NCBI GenBank assembly: GCA_958510875.1
Contig: OY294068.1
Span: 178,219,411-178,283,410 of the forward strand
Length of the DNA: 64,000 nucleotides
Reading direction: 5' to 3'
DNA from: Endomychus coccineus
Taxonomy: Eukaryota > Arthropoda > Insecta > Coleoptera > Endomychidae
The position numbers and the translations under genes are program-made. The first letter of the stretch is position 1. Each line of letters begins with the position of its first letter. Below the pieces are notes generated by a model. That model searched no databases. It saw only the letters and a program-made list of their open reading frames with translations, and was not told the origin of the DNA. This document shows, piece after piece, positions 55,335 through 64,000 of the stretch.

Positions 55335-57470
55335 CCAGTATGTGGGGTAGAAGCATTAATAACATTGAAATGTTTCCAGAAAGCATCCATTCAATATAAT
55401 AATCGTTTCAATGCCAATAAGCAAATGACCAATACATGTACATGGTCTGATTTTGATTGACGATAATTTTTAACACGTAGAACTGCCCTTTTACTTGACA
55501 TGAGGATAAATTAATATTGGCGTTCAATGTATCGGTAATTATTTTGTCTAGATTGACAACTTTTCGAAATATATCCGATGTAGCGGTTTCTAGCATGTTT
55601 CATAGTGTTGTGATCCTATAAATTGATAATAATTGAATATCGTATGGGCAGAAAAACAATAAATAGCTTAGAAAACATTTCTAAATGAATTATTTATCCT
55701 CGTAAATACGATGTCTGGAGGAGATCCTCAAAATGTCTATTCAAATTGAACTGAATAAAAGTGAAAATGCAATTTGCAATCTGGATAGTCACATCTAGAT
55801 TCTACGATGACTCTCCTATAACATGACTGTCCTCTATTATTCATAGGGATAGGTGAGTATCCAATTGCAACTTCATTGACAGATAGTACCTTTCCAATTT
55901 GAACGTCAAGTGTGAGGGTTGGCCAAACCATAACAGAATCGTTAATGAATCATTCCTGCACGTAATTTCATGACTAATATTCCCATTCATATACTTTTGC
56001 CGTGAGAGAATTTCCAAAATATCCAAGCAATCGGCAACTCTACATCATAACAAACGTAATTATGATAATATTCAGAAGACTATAAAGTTGTCGTTGACTG
56101 GATTTTTGGCCGATACCTAAGAATATCCAAAATGGCAGAAAATTTATCAAGACAACATACTTGCTTCAACGTTCCCACACCTTCCGTGAATTAATATAAC
56201 ATACCGCGATGACTGTACAGTTCCTGTTTTTATAACAGAGATGTCAGGGCCTGACTTATCTGGATTTACTTATGCAAATTAATCACCAATTCAAACAATA
56301 CTGCAGTTAAACCCTGCACCGGGAGTCACACCGTTACACTACACAACCTTTCACGGAAGAATGGCAAAAGACAGGAGTCTGATGATGATTTTCGGAAGAT
56401 AATGACGATATAGTACGGATTCTACCTCTTTGAATATTCATTATTGAGTTCATACTCATGATAGATTCTTTCTTTTATCCGACTATATATAAGCAGCGTA
56501 AATTCTCCTTTCCATCCAAAATTCCTGCTGGTTATCGAATAAACTTCAAATGTTTCCAATTTTTCCAACTGCAACGTGATAAATAATACGTTTAATGAGC
56601 CATTTCCAAGCCGAATCAATACCTTACGACATATGTTCCACAATTTGACTGTAACTAGTTAATAACATGGTATTATTCAAAGTGAATACATTATTTAAAT
56701 TCACACGTCCAACTTCCTTGTCGTAATTATTTATAATAATAGCTCGTTCAAAATATAAGTCTTCCGAACTATAATTGCACGGGAGCGCCTACTTGAACTG
56801 CGCGTCTGGGGTTGGCTTTTATCACGTCAGTGAATACAGTAATCAATAATATTATCGATCCTAATTTTTATTCAAGTGGTGATCAGTTTTATCCTGCAAC
56901 TGATTTATAACCGCTGCTCCTGAGACCTCGACCATATATTCAGTTTTTACAATTGCTATTCCATAGAATCAATGACTACTCGAGAAATTTACTGATATTG
57001 GTTCGGATTCGGAGGCAATATGAAAATATTATGCTTTCAGTAAAATAATGTTTGTGGTGATGCAGAACGTATAGGTAGGTACCATACTGATGTATAATAT
57101 ATTAACCATTGAAGTAACAATTGAAATATAGAAATATCGGTTAATTACTGATCATAGCTGGAGGAGATACAGTGTTGTCAAGTTGAGCAGTTTTTCGATG
57201 TTTTGGAATAAAACTAACGATTTTCTTCAATAAACTGTGTTACAAACATAATCAGTAATATTTCGCTTGTTATGTAATAATGCGAATTTAAATTGTTGTG
57301 TTTACCGAATGTTTGAAGAAAAAAGTTATAGCACGTACTTATACAAAATAGAAGAATGAGGTACTCACTCACTATATCTACTTCGTCAACCAGTCATCAT
57401 CCATCATGATCATCATCCATTGAGAGGAGGGAGTTTAGCGTCCTTGTACACTTGTGCCACTTGGTTGGAC
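55335..57470. other. Non-coding stretch, no gene recognised
   Basis: The minus-strand frame 55931-55737 (VMVWPTLTLDVQIGKVLSVN, CYRRVIVESRCDYPDCKLHF) is protein-like but matches nothing I know and lacks clear splice context. Nothing else supportable. Confidence 0.35.
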
Positions 57471-57479
57471 CCATTGTGC

Positions 57480-58080
57480 AACCCGTGATCAGAATCTTAT
57501 TCTATTCTAACATGTTTGTGGCCCAGCATAAATCCAGAATACTGCTAATGCTGGCTTCCATAAATTCTACTGGGAGCAGTTTTGCTCCGCCGAAGTAACG
57601 GTGCCTGAGGAATATCAAAGCAGCACATTCCAACGAGATGTGGCAGGCAGTTTCTCCCACCTCTCTTCATTCTTTACATATAAGGATGCGATGCTCATAG
57701 TATGAAGGTGTTTCTTGAGACGACAGTGACCCGTTAGGATTTCAGTCATCTCTCTGATGTCTCTTCTGTTGAGAGGAAGGAGTTTGATTGAGAGCCTAGG
57801 AACAGGCTTTTGATAAAGAGCTGTCTCATACGTGGTGATTCTCGCCACAAGTCAGACCACGCTCTGTTCAGTTGGTCCACAAACGTGAGAACCTCACGCC
57901 ATTTGAGCCAGAGGGCCCCCCTTTGGCTAGGGAGTAGCCCATTTCAGTTTCTCCAATCCTACTCTGTCCAGGAACCCAGATGAGTTCAAGTTTATTCCTT
58001 CTGGGAAGTTCAGCCAGTGTCTCCCTGCATTCTTTGACAAGTAGTCGATGGGGAGGAGTCCTCATAACATCTAACAAGCG
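57480..58080 (-). pseudogene. R1/I-type non-LTR relic: RNase H and Cys/His tail
   Basis: From 58077 on the minus strand: LVKECRETLAELPRRNKLEL then IWVPGQSRIGETEMGYSLAK is the RNase H C-terminal block (VxLxWVPGHSGIxGNExAD), with His changed to Gln and AD changed to MG. After a shift the frame from 57848 reads SIKLLPLNRRDIREMTEILT, GHCRLKKHLHTMSIASLYVK and NEERWEKLPATSRW, matching the GHCxLxxHLHxMGI...CxxCxEEEET tail, but with its Cys residues lost. This is a different subfamily from the copies at 12 and 54 kb. Confidence 0.82.
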
Positions 58081-58084
58081 ATGC

Positions 58085-58316
58085 TATGGTTAGCGTAATG
58101 TTTTTTCCTCGCAAGAAATAAAGTTTAATCACAACGCGAAATTTACTTATTTCCATGTTTACAAAAATCATGCTCTCGATCTGTGTCAAAACAGAACTGA
58201 ATGACATATCAGTCTGAAAATTGTAATGCGTTCTAGTTAAAGAGGTACATCACAAATGAATTTTTGATTGTGGCGCCATCCGTAACATTTTTCGGGCACT
58301 TTTCACCTTGCTCTCG
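58085..58316 (-). pseudogene. Mariner fragment: terminal repeat and N-terminal region
   Basis: The minus strand starts CGAGAGCAAGGTGAAAAGTG at 58316, next to TA (58317-58318), nearly the same terminus as the mariner at 6499-7352. It continues with words shared with 7155-7320: GATTGTGGCGCCATCC, GTTCTAGTTAAAGA, CAAAACAGAACTGA and TTTACAAAAATC. It is cut off at about 58085 where the RNase H relic begins. Confidence 0.75.
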
Positions 58317-58329
58317 TACGTGATAATTT

Positions 58330-58700
58330 CTCCGCCTCATTCGATGGTAAGAGATTGGTAAAAACGATTTCGAATGGGGTGGGAATGCGGGACTGTAGTC
58401 TCCAAATCGATCACTGTTCATGTAGTTCAGATATGGTTCCCAGTGACTATTATTTGCTGGCGAATTTGAGAAAAGATCTTCGGGGACGCCATTCCAATGA
58501 CGTCGAAGAGGTGAAGGTTGCAGTCGGACTATATTTCAAAGCCAAGCCCAAGGAATATTTTTTCAGGGTTTGATATGTTGTTGGAACGTTGTTATAAGTG
58601 CATTTATGTTGAAAGTCGTCGTATTTAAAAAGAAATATTATCGTCGTGACTGAAATTAGAATGTTCACTTATCTCAAAACAACAGACAATAATTCTCAAA
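58330..58700 (+). pseudogene. Mariner transposase C-terminal fragment, opposite orientation
   Basis: The plus frame 58355-58573 reads DMVPSDYYLLANLRKDLRGR then HSNDVEEVKVAVGLYFKAKP and KEYFFRV. This is the mariner C-terminal segment LAPSDYYLFxNLKKxLRGxRF...EVxxAVxxxFxxKPxEYFFRG; the D of VPSDYY is the third catalytic Asp of a DD34D transposase. The rest of the protein is missing, and it points away from the N-terminal fragment at 58085-58316. Confidence 0.8.
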
Positions 58701-58724
58701 ATCAAATATATTTATAAAGTTATG

Positions 58725-59905
58725 ATAAAATGCGGTGTTTTTGTCAGCCCACCCATAAATCATTAACATTATCGATCCTTAGCATTCCAAACTGTATGAA
58801 CAATACTAATGAAGTGACGCTCAAGAATTCCAGAAGCGCATATTGATGTCGCTTATTTATATATCATCAGTCGGTTAACCAAGAGAAGATTTGAAATATT
58901 CAATTTTTTTTGCATCCAGTACTAATTCGCAAGTTGATCTCTACTTTTCTTGGTATTGGTTTATGAATTATGAATCGGAATTATGAGCAAGAAATAGTGA
59001 AATAGCTGCATTGACAACAGCAAATCATACAAAATGCTTTCAATTTCCGATTTTATATTCTCATTAGTCCTATTAAAATTCCGAAGCCAATATAACGTTG
59101 TCAATAGAATATTTGTTGGTAATCAAAATGCTGGGCACGTAGCAGCTGCTTGTAACAGCGAACGATGGGGCTGTTAGGATGTGGAATCTGAATGAAAAGT
59201 GCCTGAAACGAGGAACACTTACCGGCTAACCGATCCCCTCCCATCTTCTTCCAATATCCTGTACTTCTAGCTAGTGGATGCAACACAAACTTTTAAAGAA
59301 ATGTTTCTAAGGGCTTTTTCAGATTAATGACTTAATACATCAGTTTTATGATTCGATAAAATTCTAGATGGAATTCCCGTTTATAAATTGCTTGATTTCC
59401 ACAATTACTGGGGAGTAATTCTCAAGTATAGATCCTCGTTCATTTGAAATGTTGGCTAACACATTTAATTTCAACGTCCATTTGAACTGATCGAATTGAA
59501 AGTTTGGGAATTCTGCAAATTAATGTCAACGTTAGGAAGCTGTGAATAATGTTGAATCTGTTGGAGATATTTGAACATAGAAGTATTCGAAAAAAATTTT
59601 CATTAATTCGTTCTCAAAAATCCCAAGGATGACACATTGGGAAAATATATCCCGCTCCTTGAAGATAAACTACTGCAAACCTTCCTGAGAAACTTGATGT
59701 CACATTGAAGCCATACATTCCATGAAAATGAGAATTCCAAAACTTGAAATATGACTTAATTATATTTTGATAATTCTTCTAATGGAAAAACCTATACATG
59801 TATAAAAACTATAAGGAGCTCGTTGTGTTTCATAGGTTTCACACGAGAACGAGTAACCTCAATAGTTCCATAGCTGTTTGAGATATCGAATAGTATTTTT
59901 CCCTC
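58725..59905. other. Non-coding stretch, no gene recognised
   Basis: AT-rich sequence without motifs; the minus-strand frame 59101-59286 is not recognisable. Confidence 0.4.
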
Positions 59906-59910
59906 AACAT

Positions 59911-60355
59911 AGTGCAGTCAAATTGGTGTAAAAATAGGCCAAGCCCGTAAATCCTTCGGAAAAGGGTCGATGGGACAAAATACGTTCTCTTCAGAATGTT
60001 ATCAGAAGCAAAGTCTACCTCATAGATAGTTGTGCAAATTGTTTGTATTATTTATAAACAATAAATTAACAATTTAATTTGCTCATTTTTGAAATTTCAT
60101 AAAAAATGCGAAATTTTACAATTTTTGATCGGATAAAGACGAAGAAGGATATTTTTGGTCAGTGAACTTATGAAACTAGTTGAATTGATGATTTGATCAC
60201 CTTCATTTGTTATAAGCAATTTATTTATTGACAAATAGATGAATTCGACCAAAACTTCGAGTTTAGAGCCCTTTTCAGATAATTTTGGCATTCTGAATTC
60301 GATTTTATCGTCAATATCGTAAGTCTACCCACAAATTCGCTAATTTGTTATGAAC

Positions 60356-60414
<59 letters not shown>

Positions 60415-60549
60415 ATAAATATACGAATTTGACTAAAATGTCGAGTTTATAGTCATTTTCGGATAATTTTGGCCTCTTAGTACGATTTTATTGCTGTTAT
60501 GGTCTTTAAATGCATAAATTTACGGGTAAAATACCCATTTGACTGCACT
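59911..60549. mobile_element. 639-bp TIR element (MITE-like) with TA array
   Basis: AGTGCAGTCAAATTGG at 59911 is inverted at the right end (ATTTGACTGCACT to 60549), and the match extends with gaps to the CCCGTAAAT word on both sides. The core holds two direct copies of a block (GA(A/T)TCGACCAAAACTTCGAG... at 60240-60320 and GAATTTGACTAAAATGTCGAG... at 60425-60505) around the TA array. No ORF. The target duplication is unclear, so the superfamily is not assigned. Confidence 0.6.
60359..60412. repeat. (TA)n microsatellite, about 26 units
   Basis: An uninterrupted alternating T-A run inside the TIR element, between its two internal direct repeats. It is a perfect palindrome that may extrude a cruciform. 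Confidence 0.95.
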
Positions 60550-60650
60550 TATAGTAGCTACGGACGTTCTGCACTTCTGCAAGCTCTGAAATTACTTTCA
60601 TCATTCACATACTGTCGCTATATAGAATGGAGTACCAAACTTATGTCAGT

Positions 60651-60725
60651 AGCACCGTAGCACAGTAGCACAGACCGTCAGAGCATGTCATGTTGGTCGG
60701 GGTACAATTCTGACCAGCAATGTCC
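60651..60725 (+). ncRNA. tRNA-like Pol III promoter / SINE head candidate
   Basis: TAGCACAGTAG at 60658-60668 fits the A-box consensus TRGYNNARNNG at every position. GGTACAATTCT at 60701-60711 fits the B box GGTTCRANTCC with two changes, and the A-to-B spacing of 43 is that of a tRNA (44). A T-stem can form: GTCGG (60696-60700) with CTGAC (with one G-U pair). The acceptor stem is not convincing, so this looks like a SINE head rather than a tRNA gene. Any SINE body would run to the transposon at 60848; no tail was found. Confidence 0.45.
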
Positions 60726-60847
60726 ATGTCTGGCAATGCTGGACCTGTTCAATGCTCGCATCAGTACCTGCAGGAAACTAAATGGACTGGTTCGTTCAAA
60801 TTTGCTGAACTCCCGGCAAGCTCGCTAGCCCAACTGAAGCGCATGTA

Positions 60848-63193
60848 CAGGATGTCCCATTTTGGGTACTTTTGCGGGGTATCTCCTTTATTTTTAAAGA
60901 TAGAGAGTTGCGGTTTTCGCGACACTGTGCTACTTTTTCGTAAAACTCAAGATGCCGTCAACAGAATTTTCATAGCCCTTTTAGTTTTTAAGATACAGGG
61001 CATTTCTGAAAATGTTGCATTTTGTGACCCCCCTCGTATCTCCGTTATCCTTCAACTTATCGAAAAGATAAAATAACATTCTAATAGATTTTTTTCCGTA
61101 CAATGCAGTGGTGTAGATTACTTTTGTTACATATTTACTGTTTTTGAGTTATAAAGTAAACTTATGTTTTTTTAAATGGAACATCCTGTATATTTATAGA
61201 CTATAAAATTTGTCTTTTTTTTACCTTCTCAAAAATATATGATAGTATAAACTTTTTTTCAGGAACACGCAAATAATTGACAATTTTCAGAAAATTAAAT
61301 ACATATTTTAATAGTAGGCTATGGATAACAATAATAAACAATTGCAACTTACATATTACTAACAAATAATTGGATACCTTGTATATAGGTATCTATTAAA
61401 AAAATTCCCATAGATCTTTTTCTAACAGTAAGTTTGTAACAACAGTTTTGTGGCGTAAAGTGACAATATAACAAAAACACAAAAAAATAACATTATTAAA
61501 AAAAATTAAATGTGATGTTCAAATTGACCACCATTTTCTCTAATGCAAAATTGGCACATCTTTGAGATTCTTTGAATAGCGTTCAAAAGAACCATTGTTC
61601 TCATTCGCAGATTTCGAAAAGCTAAATGAATTGCCTCTAGAAGTTTTGCAATGCCGTCATATCGAGTTTTATATATAACCCCATAAAAAAAAATCTAAAA
61701 TTGAGAGATCTGGTGATCGTGGAGGCCATCTAACAGGTCCGTTGGTACCTATCCATATTTGAGGAAAGTTACTATTTAGAAAGGCCCTTAAGAGCCTAGA
61801 GTTATGACTTGGGGCACCATCTTGCTGTAGGTAAACAGCATTATACTGGGCTAATGGAATGTTTTCGAGCAGTTCTGGAATTTCTAGGTATCTATGTGCT
61901 GTAAGACCTCCTTCAAAAATCCTATAAACTATATGTCTACCCAAAATAAAACATGAAACCTCAACTCCAAAGCGTCCTTGTTGTGCCCTTTCAAACATTA
62001 AATGCAGATTTTCACTACGCCAGTTCCTGGTATTGTGACGATTGAAAATGCCAGCACTTGAAATAAAGCATTCGTCTGACCAAAAAACAAGTCTGCCAAA
62101 TAAATCGTTAGCATCGATTTGTTGCAAATACCACTGGCAAAACAGTGCCCGGCGCTCGGCATCGCCAGGATGCAAATGTTGTAGTATATTAAATTTGTAT
62201 GGATGATACTTATATTTCTTAAAGATCCTCTGAGCGTTAGTTTTTGGCACACCAATTTCCTTCTAAATTTTTCTACATGAGGACGAAAATGTTGCTTCTA
62301 TATATCCTGAAGTATCTATCTCTTTTCTTTCCCTGTTCTCTTTGTTGTATATTTTAGGGCGCGGGTGAACAAATGATCCGTGCTCAACTAAAATTGCTTT
62401 TAAACGGGCAAATATCCCAAAAAACGGTTGCCTTCTTTCTGGATATCTAACAAGCAAAAATTAAAATGATAATAGAGATTTTCATAGCCATAATAGCTTA
62501 CTCACCTTTGGAAATATAATTCCGAAGCTTCTTCAGAATTTTCATTACTCTGTATAAAACATACCATCATATCATATTTCTCATAATTTTCGTAAACTGC
62601 CATTATTCGAAAAATTTGATAAATATCTATTGAATAATGATACCAAAAGGACGAAAATAAACAGCTTAAATGGGATAGAGATTTGACCTTAATTTCTGTT
62701 TCTTGTCATAAACAATATCAATGGCCTACAATTAAAATATGTATTTAATTTCTAAAAATTGTCAATTATTTGCGTGTTCCTGAAAAAAAGTTTATACTAT
62801 CATATATTTTTGAAAAGGTAAAAAAAAGACAAATTTTATAGTCTATAAATATACAGGGTGTTCCATTTGAAAAAACATAAGTTTGTTATATAACTCAAAA
62901 ACAGTAAATATGAACAAAAGTTATCTACACCACTGCATTGTACGGAACAAAATCTATTGGAATGTTATTTTACCTTTTCGATAAGTTGAAGGATAACGGA
63001 GATACGAGGGGGGTCACAAAATGCAACATTTTCAGAAATGCCCTGTATCTTAAAAACTAAAAGGGCTATGAAAATTCTGTTGACGGCATCTTGAGTTTTA
63101 CGAAAAGGTAGCAAAGTGTCGCGAAAACCGCAACTCTCTATCTTTAAAAATAAAGGAGATACCCCGCAAAAGTACCCAAAATGGGACACCCTG
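60848..63193 (-). mobile_element. Tc1/mariner-type DNA transposon with long TIRs, copy 2
   Basis: Flanked by TA (60846-60847 and 63194-63195); 2346 bp. The left end reads CAGGATGTCCCATTTTGGGT with one change from copy 1, the right end CAGGGTGTCCCATTTTGGGT in reverse complement. The arms, intron and transposase match copy 1 at 36206-38581 over the full length, with small deletions (14 and 15 bp in the transposase). Same orientation as copy 1, different flanks. Confidence 0.93.
61506..62603 (-). pseudogene. Spliced DDD transposase, copy 2, frameshifted
   Basis: Exon 1 is 62603-62506, the intron 62505-62447 (59 bp, same GTGAG...TTAG borders as copy 1), exon 2 62446-61506. It carries the same TAG after SCRKI (62265-62263) as copy 1 but keeps the Trp (FCQWYLQQ) that copy 1 lost. 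A 15-bp in-frame deletion removes five residues (YLEIPELLE), and a 14-bp deletion after DFFLWGYI shifts the frame and cuts off the C-terminal tail. Catalytic blocks VFWSDECF, QQDGAPSHNS and SPDLSILDFFLWGY are intact. The better SPDL here shows STDL in copy 1 is a mutation. Confidence 0.87.
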
Positions 63194-63195
63194 TA

Positions 63196-64000
63196 CGTAT
63201 CGGTTTGAAGAAACTTTTATTTTGGTTTCAAACATTCATTAACGACTTAGTATTGCTTATTGTGCTTATTACATGAATGAAGAAAAACAAAAGTATCCAG
63301 AGCTGTCGGATACGAGTCATGGATATTATAGAGACCAGAAAAGAAAGTATACAATATGTGAGGACATATCTGAGGATTGCTTTCGGAGAAGCCAGGAGTA
63401 CATGTAAATTTCAGTTCTTTTTATGTACTATTATTTGATTGTTATTGTTATAACTCTTGGCAGGTTCTTCTTACCATGTCTCTTTGGCAAGGTCTGGCCC
63501 TATTTCGGACATAAAATACTCTGCATACTCGTCTCTAATTCCCATATCTCTAGTGGTAGAATTTCCTCTGGTTCTATTATATTCAGTGGTAGATCATCAG
63601 TTGAGAAAAAGCGTCAGAAATCTCATTCATGCTGTTGGAGTATCGCAGTCATATTTAGGCAAAACAACTGAGCGAAATACGGAGACCAATTATTGACATT
63701 TTTTTGGATATTTGGGATAGTTACTCAATTGGAATGACAAGCTCTATATAATCTACCACCTCACCATAACGTCTAGCGCTTCCGCAGGCCTACCTTCCTA
63801 AGAGTATCAACCAGATCTCCACACCTTTTACAATATTTTCACACTACTGCCAACCGCAACGTAGCCGTATTCAAGAAGAAGTTCCGTATGACCGCATCTA
63901 TAGCAACCACTGTTCTGTAGCAATGGTATATCCGGAACAGCAGAGCAGTGAACACGAACGTTCATCATATCAACCTATTCCCAGCAGCTGAACCATGATT
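63196..64000. other. Non-coding stretch with a possible jockey C-terminus
   Basis: Overlapping frames at 63423-63696 are unassigned. Around 63790-63930 (+) a frame reads VSTRSPHLLQYFHTTANRNV then AVFKKKFRM, resembling the WNSLPxxVFPxxYNxxxFKKxV end of jockey-type RTs but without the diagnostic WNSLP. The sequence runs off the right edge. Confidence 0.3.

Noticed and set aside
60651..60725. Functional tRNA gene
   Set aside because: The acceptor stem does not pair and the B box has two substitutions; SINE-type remnant is the more cautious reading.
1..64000. LTR retrotransposon or endogenous virus
   Set aside because: No paired long terminal repeats, no gag/pol protease or integrase motifs, and no envelope-like frame were seen; all RT motifs belong to non-LTR or Penelope types.
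1..64000. CRISPR array or bacterial operon features
   Set aside because: Repeats lack the regular spacer layout, and the overall content (spliced transposase, non-LTR and Penelope-like elements) is eukaryotic.

Overview
This window looks like a gene-poor, AT-rich, transposon-dense stretch of an arthropod nuclear genome, most likely an insect. The evidence is the mix of mobile-element families: mariner, a long-TIR Tc1/mariner-type DNA transposon with a spliced transposase, jockey-like, CR1-like and R1/I-like non-LTR retrotransposons, Penelope-like elements (PLEs) with GIY-YIG tails, a tyrosine-recombinase (Crypton-type) gene and hAT-like ends. I cannot name the species or order. I see no intact multi-exon host gene. 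The only plausible host coding feature is a small secreted-peptide-like ORF near 28.2 kb with a stop inside its signal peptide.

Layout. 0-9 kb: a 130-bp tandem repeat, a PLE-A copy ending in a decayed hammerhead, a non-LTR RT relic, a decayed unassigned repetitive protein, then PLE-B split by a mariner and by a second insertion with a 16-17 bp flanking duplication. 10-16 kb: an AT-rich repeat, an R1/I-type RNase H relic with a poly(A) tail, a hAT-like element containing PLE-C, and another R1/I relic. 16.2-20 kb: a second PLE-A copy cut by an almost complete CR1/jockey-type retrotransposon. 20.9-24.1 kb: a jockey relic interrupted by another non-LTR element. 26-33 kb: R1/I and jockey relics, including a segmental duplication. 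36.2-38.6 and 60.8-63.2 kb: two copies of a 2.35-2.38 kb Tc1/mariner-type element with about 473-bp TIRs, a 59-bp intron and a shared nonsense codon. 41-43 kb: a 606-bp foldback element that keeps a transposase tail, then a tyrosine-recombinase pseudogene with a 272-bp tandem duplication. 48.6-50.7 kb: an unclassified palindrome-rich element abutting the best PLE-A copy, which carries a well-formed hammerhead ribozyme. 53.5-58.7 kb: R1/I relics and mariner fragments. 59.9-60.7 kb: a TIR element with a long TA array and a tRNA-like (SINE-type) promoter.

The genes do not form pathways; they are autonomous or decayed mobile elements, many nested, so their relative ages can be read from who interrupts whom. 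Coordinates of decayed elements are approximate (tens of bases) unless fixed by TIRs, target duplications or codons.
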